A DNA stretch of 64,000 nt, from contig NZ_CP041656.2 of assembly GCF_007290395.2 (NCBI RefSeq), positions 930,001-994,000 on the forward strand, in the 5' to 3' direction. This document shows, piece by piece, positions 27,563 to 36,581 of the stretch; the stretch's first letter is position 1, and each line of letters starts with the position of its first letter. Source of the DNA: Bradyrhizobium cosmicum. Its GTDB lineage: Bacteria > Pseudomonadota > Alphaproteobacteria > Rhizobiales > Xanthobacteraceae. A program made the translations under genes and the position numbers. The notes below the pieces were generated by a model. That model was not told the DNA's origin. It saw only the letters and a program-made list of their open reading frames with translations, and did no database searches.

Positions 27563-29059
27563 CTAGTGGATAGCCGCGTACATGATCCTTTCCTCCGTCG
27601 CGTCCAGCGCGGAGAATTCCTCCACAACCTTGCCCTGGCGTGAGACCAGGATGCGGTCGGAGAGTGCCATGATCTCTGGCAGGTAGGATGAGATGACCAC
27701 GACCGCCTTGCCCTCGTCGGCGAGCCGGTTGATCAATTCGTGGATCTCGACGATGGCGCCGACGTCGACGCCGCGGGTCGGCTCGTCGAAGATGATCAGG
27801 TCCGGCTCCTGCACCAGCGATTTGGCGATCACGACTTTTTGCTGATTGCCGCCCGAGAGCTCGACCACCTTGCCGTGGTCGCCGATGGCACGAACCTTGA
27901 GCTTCTGGATCCAGGTCTTGCCCACCGCATCGGTTTCCCGCCGCGACAGGATCATGCGGCCCTTGGGAAATTTCGACAGCAGGCCGAGATAAATGTTCTG
28001 CGCGATCGAGGACGTCTCGAAGAAGCCCTCGACCTTGCGGTCCTCGGTGACATAGGCGATGCCGGCCTTGACCGCCGGCGCCGGCACCCGGTAGCGCACC
28101 GGCTTGTCGTGCAGCAGGATCTCGCCGCCGTGGAAGAAGTCGCGCTTGAGCACACCGGATACGATCTTGAACGTCTCGGTGCGGCCCGCGCCGACGAGGC
28201 CGAACACGCCGGTGATCTGGCCTGCGAACACCGACAGCGAATTGTTCTTCACCATCGGCGCCATCTTCAGGTTCTGCACCGTGAGCACGCGCGCGCCCGC
28301 CGGCCGCACCGTGCTCTTTCGGGCGCCGTAGAGCGTGTTGGAGAGGTCGCGGCCGACCATGGCCTGAATGATCGCGGCGCGATCGAATTTGGCGGCGTCG
28401 TCGGTCACGACATGCTTGCCGTCACGCAGGACAGTGATGCGGTCGGCGAGCAGCAGGGCCTCTTCCAGGGCGTGCGAGATGAAGACGATCGAGACACCGC
28501 GCTTCTTGAGATCGCGGACGAGGTCGAAGAAGTACTTCTTCTCCTCCGGCGTCAGCGATGCGGTCGGCTCGTCGAAGATGATGACCTTGGCGCGGTGCAG
28601 GACCGCGCGTGCGATTTCCACCATCTGCTTCTTGGCCGCCCCGAGACCGCTCACGGTCGCGGTCGGCGTGACGTCGAAATTGAGTGATTGCAGGAACTGC
28701 TGCGCGGCGATGTAGATGCCGCGCAAGCGGTTGTAGAATTTCTCCTGCCCCAAGAACAAATTCTGCGCCACCGTCATGGTCGGCACCAGGCTGTTCTCCT
28801 GGAACACCATGGCGATGCCGAGATTGCGCGCCTCCAGCGGTGTCCGTGGCGCGACGTCGGCGCCGTCGACCATCATGGTGCCCGAGGTCAGCGTCACCAC
28901 GCCTGCCATCACCTTGGTCAAGGTCGACTTGCCGGCGCCATTCTCGCCAACCAGCGCGTGGATCTCGCCGCGGCGCAGGTCGAAGTCGACCCCGTCGATG
29001 GCGGGAACGCCGGCGTAGAGTTTCGTGGCGTTGCGCAACGAGAGTGCGATGTCGTTCAT
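27563..29059 (-). CDS. Sugar-type ABC transporter ATP-binding protein (498 aa)
   Basis: Tandem ATPase of the RbsA/MglA class. Domain 1 has GENGAGKST and IIFDEPTASL, with a divergent signature region SGLGAAKKQMVEIARAV. Domain 2 has the weakened Walker A GLVGAGRTE, the signature LSGGNQQKVVIAKSL and IIFDEPTRGVDVG, all usual for the class. ATG 29059 overlaps the stop of the upstream propeller gene as ATGA. The longer open frame belongs to shadow sequence over the propeller gene. Last gene of a minus-strand operon with two permeases and a binding protein. Substrate is probably a sugar or sugar-like compound. Confidence 0.9.
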   Translation of the reverse strand: MNDIALSLRNATKLYAGVPAIDGVDFDLRRGEIHALVGENGAGKSTLTKVMAGVVTLTSGTMMVDGADVAPRTPLEARNLGIAMVFQENSLVPTMTVAQNLFLGQEKFYNRLRGIYIAAQQFLQSLNFDVTPTATVSGLGAAKKQMVEIARAVLHRAKVIIFDEPTASLTPEEKKYFFDLVRDLKKRGVSIVFISHALEEALLLADRITVLRDGKHVVTDDAAKFDRAAIIQAMVGRDLSNTLYGARKSTVRPAGARVLTVQNLKMAPMVKNNSLSVFAGQITGVFGLVGAGRTETFKIVSGVLKRDFFHGGEILLHDKPVRYRVPAPAVKAGIAYVTEDRKVEGFFETSSIAQNIYLGLLSKFPKGRMILSRRETDAVGKTWIQKLKVRAIGDHGKVVELSGGNQQKVVIAKSLVQEPDLIIFDEPTRGVDVGAIVEIHELINRLADEGKAVVVISSYLPEIMALSDRILVSRQGKVVEEFSALDATEERIMYAAIH

Positions 29060-30153
29060 GAGCAGAACTCCTCGGCAAGGCCGGCCAGGGGCAGCTTCAG
29101 AACCCGCCCCGGTCCCTTGGCGATCAGGACCAGATCGCCGCCCATCTCGATGGCCGCAACGACGCCGTGATTGACGCCGTCGACCCGGCTGTGCAGCGAA
29201 TAGAGCGGCTGTCCCTCGGCGTCGAGGCGGATGACGAGGCCGTAGGAGCGGGGCGGCGCCCATGGCTTGATGACGCCCATGGTCTTGATGTGCGCGCCCT
29301 GCATCGGTTCCTTGAACGAGATGCCGGAGCGCAGGCGCGGCGCGACCCAATACGCCGGATCGATCTCGGCCATCATGCGGCGCCGATAGGCCGGCTCGCG
29401 CAACACGAACTCGACGAGCTGGGTGCGCGCGGTGAAGGCCGTGAGCCAGTAACCGCCGCCCGAGGCCTTCGCGAGCCGCGACGGATAGACGGGCAGGTGA
29501 GCGAGCACGGTCCGCGGCGGTGCGCCCGGCGCGACGAGCACGAGGCGATGACGCCAGCTCTCGCTGACCAGCACGCCGTTGCCATGCACGCAGGCACCAA
29601 AGGCGTGGCCGAGCCCCTGGGCAAGCGATGTTACGGTTTTGCTGCCGGGGTCCAGCTTGAACACGCGGCCGGTGCGATTGAGCTCCATCAGGTCGCGCGC
29701 CCAGTCGCCGACGCCGCATGTCGCTGAGCCATCGGTCGCGATGAGCGTGTTGTCATTCGCCAGGGCCAGCGCGTTGACCGCGTTGAAGGCGGCATCGGCA
29801 AACGTCACGGTGGGCTGCTCGGCCGAAGGGCTGGAATAAAGACGCACCTCGCGTCCCCCGAGCGCGACCGCAAGTCCGCCGCCCGCCAGGGCACACAGCG
29901 CCGAGATCGGCCGCTCGAAGCTGCGAACCTCCGATGCCACGCCGCCGTCCAGCCGCATCAGCCGCGCGCCGTCTGCGATGAAAAGGTTGCGTCCATCGGT
30001 GGCGAGGTCTTCGGGCGCCTCGCATGTCAGCAGTGTCTCTGCCGCTTCCAGCTTCTGGTTGGGTTTCAGCGCGCCGTCGAAGGACGGCACGGTGATGGTG
30101 GCGTCGCCGCGCCCGAGAACACGGTTGGCGAACTCCCTGACGGCCGCGATCAC
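29056..30153 (-). CDS. SMP-30/strictosidine-synthase-like beta-propeller protein (365 aa)
   Basis: Six-bladed propeller of the SMP-30/gluconolactonase/strictosidine synthase-like type, without signal peptide. Typical pieces are EAPEDLATDGRNLFIADGARLMRL, YPSRLAKASGGGYWLTAF and a late VDGVNHGVVAAIE. The segment FVLREPAYRRRMMAEIDPAYWVAPRL resembles the same region of the propeller fused to the preceding permease, so the two are related. I choose GTG 30153: it overlaps the permease stop as GTGA and has GGGGGA 8 nt upstream. Such proteins hydrolyse lactones or esters. Sitting inside a transporter operon suggests it acts on the imported compound. Confidence 0.82.
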   Translation of the reverse strand: MIAAVREFANRVLGRGDATITVPSFDGALKPNQKLEAAETLLTCEAPEDLATDGRNLFIADGARLMRLDGGVASEVRSFERPISALCALAGGGLAVALGGREVRLYSSPSAEQPTVTFADAAFNAVNALALANDNTLIATDGSATCGVGDWARDLMELNRTGRVFKLDPGSKTVTSLAQGLGHAFGACVHGNGVLVSESWRHRLVLVAPGAPPRTVLAHLPVYPSRLAKASGGGYWLTAFTARTQLVEFVLREPAYRRRMMAEIDPAYWVAPRLRSGISFKEPMQGAHIKTMGVIKPWAPPRSYGLVIRLDAEGQPLYSLHSRVDGVNHGVVAAIEMGGDLVLIAKGPGRVLKLPLAGLAEEFCS

Positions 30154-32273
30154 GATTGCTTCCCCCACCGCTTGTCATACTGGACGAAGTCCGGATCGGC
30201 GTTGCCGAGCTTGTAACGGCCGATCCGGTTGTTGAGGATGCCGCCGAGATAGAGATAGCCGCGATGCTCGCGCATCGAGGTGATCATCGGATGGTTTTCG
30301 CCATGCAGGTCCCAGAACGATTCGACGATCTTGCCCTGCTCGTTGAACTTGACCACGCAGCCCGTGTTGATGTTCGGGAACAGCCATTCGTCGACCGGTA
30401 CGCGTTTGGCCATGCGGCGCCGGAAGCCCGGCATCTTCCAGGCGAGGTCGAGTGAGGGGCTGCGCATGCCGACCAGCGCCAGCCAGTAATTGCCGTCGGA
30501 AGCGAGGTTGATGTTGTCGGGGTAGCCCGGCAGATTATCCATCACGACCTCGACGTTGCCCTTCTTCGGCCCCGCGAACCAGTAGCGCTTGATCGAGCAG
30601 CCGAATGTTTCGGCGAACAGGATCGACTGGCCGTCGGAGGCCACGCAAATGCCGTTGGGAAATTTGAGGCCGCGCAATTCGGTGCGCGTTGCGCCGGTCT
30701 TGGTGTCGTAGGAGATGATGCGGCCGTTGCCGCGCGCCTCGAGGCCGTCGATCGGCCACTCGTCCATCTCGTAACGCACCGTGGCTTCCGAGAAGAAGAT
30801 CAGGCCGTCGTCGGTGATGTCGAGGTCGTCGGCGAGCCGCAGCCGGCTGTCGTCGTTCACCGAACTCATGCTGCGGTTGGTCTCGTCGGTCGCCTTCTCT
30901 ACCGTGCCGTCGGGCTTGATGCGGTAGAGCCCCATGCCGCCGATGCAGACGTAGAGATTGTCCTCACGGTCAAAGGCCATGCCGAGCGGCTGGCCGCCGA
31001 TATGGGCGAACACCTCCATCGTCTGATAGTCGGGCGCCAGGAAGCGCATGATGTCGCCATGGCGCGAGCCGGCATAGAGATTGTCGTGACGATCGAGGAT
31101 GACGTCCTCCGGCGCCTCGATGCGGCCGAGGCCGATCGCTTCGACGTTGCGCAGCTTGTCGTTCTGCTCGAACGGGCCGCCTTGTCCGATCTCGGTCGGT
31201 GGTGGCGGCGGCAGCGAATGATAGGTCGGCGCGACATAGACCTTGCTGATGATGCGGGTCCGGTTCTTCTGCCAGCGGATGTCGACCATCGCGGCGACCA
31301 GCAAGATGCCGGCGAGCGCCATCCGGTTGACGCCGCCGCGTGCGTTCATGGTGGTCAGGCCGTTGGTGACCAGCAGGACGATCAGCACGCCGACGGCCGA
31401 TTTGGCGACCGAGCCCTTGCCGCCGCCGAGCGTGATGCCGCCCAGCACCGTCGCGGTCAGCACGATCACCTCGAGCCCGACTCCGATGTCGCCGCCGACG
31501 GTGCCGAGCCGGGATGCGAAGAACAGCGCGCCGATACTGGTCAGCACGCCGCTTGCGACGTAGCAGAGCGCGATGGTGCGGCGGACGGGAATGCCGGAAT
31601 TATACGCCGAGCGGCGCGAGCCGCCGATCGCGGTGATGTGCCAGCCGGGCCGGAGCCGGGTCAGGAAGATGTGGCCAAAGATGGCGATGACGATATAGAC
31701 GAGCGCGACGGTCGGGATGCCGAACACGCTGCCGCCGCCGATGAAATCCCACGAGGGGATGTCGGGGAAGGCCGACGCGATCGCGTTGGAATAGCGCTGG
31801 ATCAGCAGATCGTAGGCCGAACGGTAGATGATCAGGGTGATCAGCGTGGTGATGAAAGCGCGCAGCCGCAGATATCCGATCAGCACGCCGTTGACGGCGC
31901 CGAGCAGGGCGCCGCAGAGCAGCGTGGCGGCGATCACCGCCGGCACCGGCCAGCCCAGAACGTCGAGGCAGTAGAGCGCGCAGAAATCGGTCAGAGCGAA
32001 GATCGAGCCGACGGAGAGATCGATGCCGCCGACGATGACGACCAGCGCGAGCCCGAGCGCGATGAAACCGATCTCTCCGGCTTGCCGTGCGGTGTCAGCG
32101 AAGCTCGCCGGCGACAGGAAGTTGTCGATGGACCGGCTGAGCGCGAGGCCGACGATCAGGAGAAGGATCACCGGAATGGCGGTCTCGGTCCATCGCTTGG
32201 ACAGGATTTCACCGAGGAGATGATCGGGCCAGTAGCGGTAACGCAGGCTTGTCAGGGTATCGCGCATCGGCAT
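30150..32273 (-). CDS. ABC sugar-type permease fused to an SMP-30-like beta-propeller (707 aa)
   Basis: Residues 1-340 are an RbsC-like permease: about eight to ten helices, with the signature VVIVGGIDLSVGS and GGITLGGGKGSVAKSAVGV. A Pro-rich linker (341-370, including PPPPP) follows. Residues 371-707 form a strictosidine-synthase-like propeller: IEAPEDVILDRHDNLYAGS, FPNGICVASDGQSILFAET, LPGYPDNINLASDGNYWLAL. The frame is continuous across the junction, so this is a true fusion, not a frameshift artefact. RbsC-type permeases end in the cytoplasm, so the propeller should be cytosolic and may process the substrate as it enters. Start ATG 32273 has AAGG 7 nt upstream. It is coupled to the next gene by GTGA. 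Confidence 0.85.
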   Translation of the reverse strand: MPMRDTLTSLRYRYWPDHLLGEILSKRWTETAIPVILLLIVGLALSRSIDNFLSPASFADTARQAGEIGFIALGLALVVIVGGIDLSVGSIFALTDFCALYCLDVLGWPVPAVIAATLLCGALLGAVNGVLIGYLRLRAFITTLITLIIYRSAYDLLIQRYSNAIASAFPDIPSWDFIGGGSVFGIPTVALVYIVIAIFGHIFLTRLRPGWHITAIGGSRRSAYNSGIPVRRTIALCYVASGVLTSIGALFFASRLGTVGGDIGVGLEVIVLTATVLGGITLGGGKGSVAKSAVGVLIVLLVTNGLTTMNARGGVNRMALAGILLVAAMVDIRWQKNRTRIISKVYVAPTYHSLPPPPPTEIGQGGPFEQNDKLRNVEAIGLGRIEAPEDVILDRHDNLYAGSRHGDIMRFLAPDYQTMEVFAHIGGQPLGMAFDREDNLYVCIGGMGLYRIKPDGTVEKATDETNRSMSSVNDDSRLRLADDLDITDDGLIFFSEATVRYEMDEWPIDGLEARGNGRIISYDTKTGATRTELRGLKFPNGICVASDGQSILFAETFGCSIKRYWFAGPKKGNVEVVMDNLPGYPDNINLASDGNYWLALVGMRSPSLDLAWKMPGFRRRMAKRVPVDEWLFPNINTGCVVKFNEQGKIVESFWDLHGENHPMITSMREHRGYLYLGGILNNRIGRYKLGNADPDFVQYDKRWGKQS

Positions 32274-32350
32274 TCCAGGACCTTGCAAGTTTCGGGACCG
32301 CATCCCGGACGTGAGATCGTCCGGGACGCCTTGGTCTTGCGTCGCGACGA

Positions 32351-33367
32351 CTATTTCTTGAGGTCGCTGAGATTCCAGCAGGTCATCTGGTTATCTGCGT
32401 TCTCCTTGGTGATCGGAATCAGCGTGGTGTATTCCGAACCTTTGACCGAGCCGGGCTTGACGCCCGACGACAGCAGCCACTTGATGGTACCGGCCATCTG
32501 CGATGCCTGGGTCGGCACGTCGTAGCTCATGTTCAGATCGAACGCGCCGGACTTGACCAGCTCGCACGCGCCCTTGCGCTCGCCGCCGCCCGAGGTCGCG
32601 ACGAACACCTTGCCGGTGAGGCCGGCTTCCTTGACCGCGGCCGCAGTGCCGATGTCCATGCCGTCCCAGAAGCCGACGATGCCGCAGAGATCCGGATTTT
32701 GCTTCAGCACTGTCTGCGTGATCGCCTTGGCCTTGGCGGCGTCCCAATCGGCGGCCTGGCTGGACACCACCTTGATTTCGGGGTGCTTGGCGAGCACGTT
32801 TTCGACGCCCTTGAGCGTATAGGCGCTCGCGGCCGCGGACAGCGCGCCTTGGATGATCGCGATCTTGTTCGACTTGCCCTGGCAGGCCTTCACCACGCCT
32901 TCGGTCTGGCGCTCGCCGATCTCGACCCAGTTGGCGCCGACGAAGGCGGAGCTGCGATAGGCCGATCCCATGTTGATCTGGATGACGTAGATGCCTTCGT
33001 TCTCGGCGCGCTGCAGCAGTTTGGCGTAGGTCTGCACGTCGGGATTATGGACGACGATGACCGCCGGCTTCTCGGAGATCAGCGACGTCACCGCTTGCGC
33101 GCCGGCATTGGTGTTCCAGTTGGCGTCGCGGATCACGAACTTGACGCCGAACGGCTCGAGCTCCTTCTTCAGGCCGGCATACCAGCCTTCGGTGAGATCG
33201 AAGTTCATGGCGACCGGGACGTAAGCCACGGTCTTGCCGGCAAGCGCCTCCTTGAATGGCTTCTGGAACGGCTCGTCCAGGCCCTGCTGGGCCAGGGCCG
33301 GTGCGGTCATGGCCGCGAGGCCCAGTGCGGCGACGAGTGCCTTTGTCGGGCTGCCGATATGCTTCAT
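32351..33367 (-). CDS. Sugar-type ABC transporter periplasmic binding protein (338 aa)
   Basis: Periplasmic binding protein of the ribose/PBP1 class. Signal peptide residues 1-26 end ...TAPALAQQ. The mature protein starts with GLDEPF and the first strand KTVAYVPVAMNFDLTEGWYAGLK. Typical fold elements are AVIVVHNPDVQTYAKLLQRAENEGI and LCGIVGFWDGMDIGTAAAVKEAG. Start ATG 33367 has an excellent AAGGAGG upstream. It lies between two permease genes of the same operon. Ligand unknown. Confidence 0.9.
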   Translation of the reverse strand: MKHIGSPTKALVAALGLAAMTAPALAQQGLDEPFQKPFKEALAGKTVAYVPVAMNFDLTEGWYAGLKKELEPFGVKFVIRDANWNTNAGAQAVTSLISEKPAVIVVHNPDVQTYAKLLQRAENEGIYVIQINMGSAYRSSAFVGANWVEIGERQTEGVVKACQGKSNKIAIIQGALSAAASAYTLKGVENVLAKHPEIKVVSSQAADWDAAKAKAITQTVLKQNPDLCGIVGFWDGMDIGTAAAVKEAGLTGKVFVATSGGGERKGACELVKSGAFDLNMSYDVPTQASQMAGTIKWLLSSGVKPGSVKGSEYTTLIPITKENADNQMTCWNLSDLKK

Positions 33368-33404
33368 TGCTTCCTCCTTGGTTGTCATTGTTTGTTTTGG
33401 TCGT

Positions 33405-34376
33405 TCAGATGTCGCCCTGCTGTGCCGTTTCTTCGTTGCGCGGATTCAGGAAGGAATCCGTGATGACGGCGAGCAGCAGCACCACGCCTTTGATGAGATT
33501 CTGTCCGGCGTAGGAGATATCCATGATGGTCATGCCGTTGAGCATGGTGCCGATCACGAGTGTACCGATGACGACGTTGAGCACGCCGCCGCGCCCGCCC
33601 GACAGCCCGATCCCGCCGAGCACGACGACCAGGATGACGTCGTAGATCAGCGTCGAATTGAAGATGCGGGTCGGCATCGAATTGACGGAGGCCGCCATCA
33701 CGAGGCCGGCGAAGCAGCCGATCAGGGCGGTGATCACATATTGCAGGACGATGATCGGGCGGGAGGGGATGCCGGTTACGCGCGCGGCGTAAGGATTATC
33801 GCCGATCGCGTAGATATAGGCGCCCCAGCGCGTTTTCCGCAGCAGGAAGGCGACCACGGCGCAGGCGATCGCGAACATCCAGATCGACGTCGGAATGCCC
33901 AGAATGGTGCCCTGTCCGAGCCGCTCGAAGCCGTCCATGCCCGGACTCCACTGCACGACGTCGAGCTGGAACAGCGCGGCCTGCCCGAGCCCAGCGAGTA
34001 GCAGGCCCGTCGCGAGCGTCGCGAACAGCGAAGGGACTTCCGCGTAGGCGATCAGCCAGCCGTTGACGAGACCGAAGGCAATCGCGAGCAGCACGGCGGT
34101 CAGCAGCGAGGCCGGCAGCGAGTGACCGTTCTGCACCATCTGCAGGACCAGTCCCGGCGGCACCGCAAGCGCCGCGATCAGCGAGATGTCGATGCCGCGC
34201 CCGATCACGACGATCGCCATGGCGAGACCGAGGATGCCGAGCACGGAGACGTTCTGCAGCAGCGTCAGCATGTTTTCCGGCGTGAGGAAGCCGCGCAGGA
34301 AGATCGAGAATAGCAGGAACAGCATCGCAAAGACCGCGAAGACGATTTCCTGCTGATTGAACCGAATGCGCTTCAT
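33405..34376 (-). CDS. Sugar-type ABC transporter permease (323 aa)
   Basis: RbsC-like permease without fusion: about eight to ten hydrophobic segments, with VVIGRGIDISLIAALAVPPG and GGIGLSGGRGGVLNVVIGTLVIGT. Together with the fused permease downstream it would make a heterodimeric channel, unlike the usual RbsC homodimer. It follows the acyl-CoA synthetase gene by about 41 bp and precedes the binding protein by 37 bp, so it is part of the same transcript. Confidence 0.9.
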   Translation of the reverse strand: MKRIRFNQQEIVFAVFAMLFLLFSIFLRGFLTPENMLTLLQNVSVLGILGLAMAIVVIGRGIDISLIAALAVPPGLVLQMVQNGHSLPASLLTAVLLAIAFGLVNGWLIAYAEVPSLFATLATGLLLAGLGQAALFQLDVVQWSPGMDGFERLGQGTILGIPTSIWMFAIACAVVAFLLRKTRWGAYIYAIGDNPYAARVTGIPSRPIIVLQYVITALIGCFAGLVMAASVNSMPTRIFNSTLIYDVILVVVLGGIGLSGGRGGVLNVVIGTLVIGTMLNGMTIMDISYAGQNLIKGVVLLLAVITDSFLNPRNEETAQQGDI

Positions 34377-34417
34377 TCCAGTGTTGCCTTTCTTCGACGC
34401 CGGCCTCTGCGGGTCCG

Positions 34418-36325
34418 TTATGACGATCGGGTCTCGATGCGATAGGTCTGTGGAAGCGGCGTCAGGCTCTCGGCGAGTGCTTTCCCCCGATCCTGATCAT
34501 TGGAGTTCACCGTGACGTGGACCAGCGTATTCAGCCTCGCATCCTTCTCGACGCGAATCTCCGCCGCGGTGTCAGGGCCGAAGATGCGGTCGATCTCGCT
34601 CCTGACCTTCTCCTGAACGGCGAGGTCGCGGAGCGTGGGCTTGAAGATCTTGCCGACCGCGGTGACCGGAAGGCTTTCGAGCAGCACGACGCGCTTCGGC
34701 TTCGCGGGAGGTTCATTGACGTTGCGCTCGAGATGCTCGCGCAGCTCTGCGAGGTCGATGGTCTGTCCCGGCGACGGCACCACGAAGAGAATCGGCACTT
34801 CGCCGGCATAGGCATCCGGCATGCCGACAGCCGAGCTCATCTGCACGCCCGGAAAGGCATTGGCGACGTCCTCGATGGCGGCGGGGTCGATGTTGTGACC
34901 GCTCCGCACGATCAGGTCCTTCTCGCGTCCCGTCAGCACCAGCCGCTGGTCCGGCGTGAGATAGCCGACGTCGCCGGTGACGATCCAGTGGTCGTCGGTC
35001 AGCACGCCGTTGTTGTGCCGGGGATCGAGATAGCCGGGAAACACCTGAGGGCCGCTGACAAGGACGAGCCCGCTGGTGAGCGGCGAACATTCCGTCTTCA
35101 AATCGGTATCATCAAGCGCGACGATCTTCGTTTTCGCGAACGGCGCCCGGAAGCCGACGCTGCCCTGCACTGGCGTCCCGTGGCCGGGATTGAACGCGAT
35201 TGCGGCCGCGGTCTCGGTCATGCCGTAGGTCTCGAACAGCGTGATGCCGGTGCGTGCCTGAAATCGCTCGCTGACCGCCTTCGGCGCCACGGCTCCGCCG
35301 GTGAGTGCCATCCGGACGGTGCTGATGTCGGAGGATCCGACCGGCTCCTCGGCAAGCGCGGCGATCGAAGTCGGCACGCCGCTGACGATGGTCGCGCCGA
35401 ACCGCTCGACGGTGTGCCAATAGTCCCGGATCGCGTCGGGGCTTCGGAGGCTGTAGGGTGAGGGCATGATCACATGGCCGCCGGCCGCGAGGATCGACAG
35501 GCCAAGCGTCATGGTGCCGCCGACGTGAAACAGCGGAAAGCCGTTCACGGCGGCATCCAGCTCGTCCAGTCCATGCACCTGCGCAAAACTCCAGGCGGCG
35601 TGGATCTGGTTGCCGTGCGTCAGCCGAACCAATTTCGGTCGCCCGGTGGTCCCGCCGGTGTGGAAGAGGGCGCATATCGCAGCGCGATCTGTCGAGGGCT
35701 CGAAGTCCAGCGTGTCGTGTGCGCGCGCGACCGCCTCATCATAGTTCAGAAAACCTCCGGGCAGGAGACTATCCGCGCCGATCACCAAGATCGTCTTGAG
35801 CGATGGGACGCGCCGCACGACGTTGGCCGCCTTGGCCCAGATCGCGCGATCGGAGGCTTCGGACGGGATCACCAGCACGGTCGCGTTCTGCGCCTCGAGC
35901 AGGTCGGCGATCGCGTCTTCGTTGAGGAGATAGTTGATCGAGCTCGCAACACCGGCAACCTGGGCGCCGAGCAACGAAGGAAATAGCGGCGGCAGGATCG
36001 GGCAGAGAAACGCGGCTGTTCCTCCGCTTTTCCCGATCCCGTGCGACCTGAACAGATTGGCGGCGCGAATGATTTCCGCAAACAGTTGACGATGCGTCAC
36101 CGTGACGTCACCGGGCTCGCGCGAGCCCCTGGTCAGCACCGTCAGCGCGGGACGGTCGGGATGCAGGCGTGCCGTGGCTTCGAACAGGTGCAGGAGATTG
36201 CGGGCAGGGATGAGGGAGTCGTAAGGCTGCCGCTCCAGCGCCTCGATGTCGGCGATGGTTTGGACCGGTTGAATGAACCGCGTCGTGATCGGCGATGACA
36301 AGCCAAAGCTCACGGGCATCGCCAT
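34418..36325 (-). CDS. Acyl-CoA synthetase, AMP-forming (635 aa)
   Basis: ANL-superfamily ligase that activates a carboxylic acid to its CoA thioester through an acyl-AMP. The P-loop-like motif LFHTGGTTGRPKL, the motif FETYGMTETAA, the hinge VTGDVGYLTPDQRLVLTGREKDLI and the catalytic lysine region VTAVGKIFKPTLR are all visible. A C-terminal extension of about 55 residues after the lysine is longer than usual. It is the first gene of the operon that continues into the ABC transporter and propeller genes, and is divergent from an AraC regulator. So the transported compound may be a carboxylic acid or be turned into one. Confidence 0.87.
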   Translation of the reverse strand: MAMPVSFGLSSPITTRFIQPVQTIADIEALERQPYDSLIPARNLLHLFEATARLHPDRPALTVLTRGSREPGDVTVTHRQLFAEIIRAANLFRSHGIGKSGGTAAFLCPILPPLFPSLLGAQVAGVASSINYLLNEDAIADLLEAQNATVLVIPSEASDRAIWAKAANVVRRVPSLKTILVIGADSLLPGGFLNYDEAVARAHDTLDFEPSTDRAAICALFHTGGTTGRPKLVRLTHGNQIHAAWSFAQVHGLDELDAAVNGFPLFHVGGTMTLGLSILAAGGHVIMPSPYSLRSPDAIRDYWHTVERFGATIVSGVPTSIAALAEEPVGSSDISTVRMALTGGAVAPKAVSERFQARTGITLFETYGMTETAAAIAFNPGHGTPVQGSVGFRAPFAKTKIVALDDTDLKTECSPLTSGLVLVSGPQVFPGYLDPRHNNGVLTDDHWIVTGDVGYLTPDQRLVLTGREKDLIVRSGHNIDPAAIEDVANAFPGVQMSSAVGMPDAYAGEVPILFVVPSPGQTIDLAELREHLERNVNEPPAKPKRVVLLESLPVTAVGKIFKPTLRDLAVQEKVRSEIDRIFGPDTAAEIRVEKDARLNTLVHVTVNSNDQDRGKALAESLTPLPQTYRIETRSS

Positions 36326-36581
36326 TCTGGCGGCACGGCAAGCTGTGCAGCGGTTGATTGGGCCTCACGCAAGCGAACGTTTCCTGCCTATTTCATTGAC
36401 CGTTTTTTGTTCTTCATAGGCCACATGCCCGGATGCGGCTTGCTCCGGAGCGCAAAGCTTTTGCTTCTCCGCGCAAACCGGTCTTGCGTGTAGGCGGCGG
36501 CGATCTAGAATCTGTTTGCGTGGCAGGCTTGTGCGATGCACAAACGATGTTCATCATGGCCTTGCGACGGATGGGCAGACG

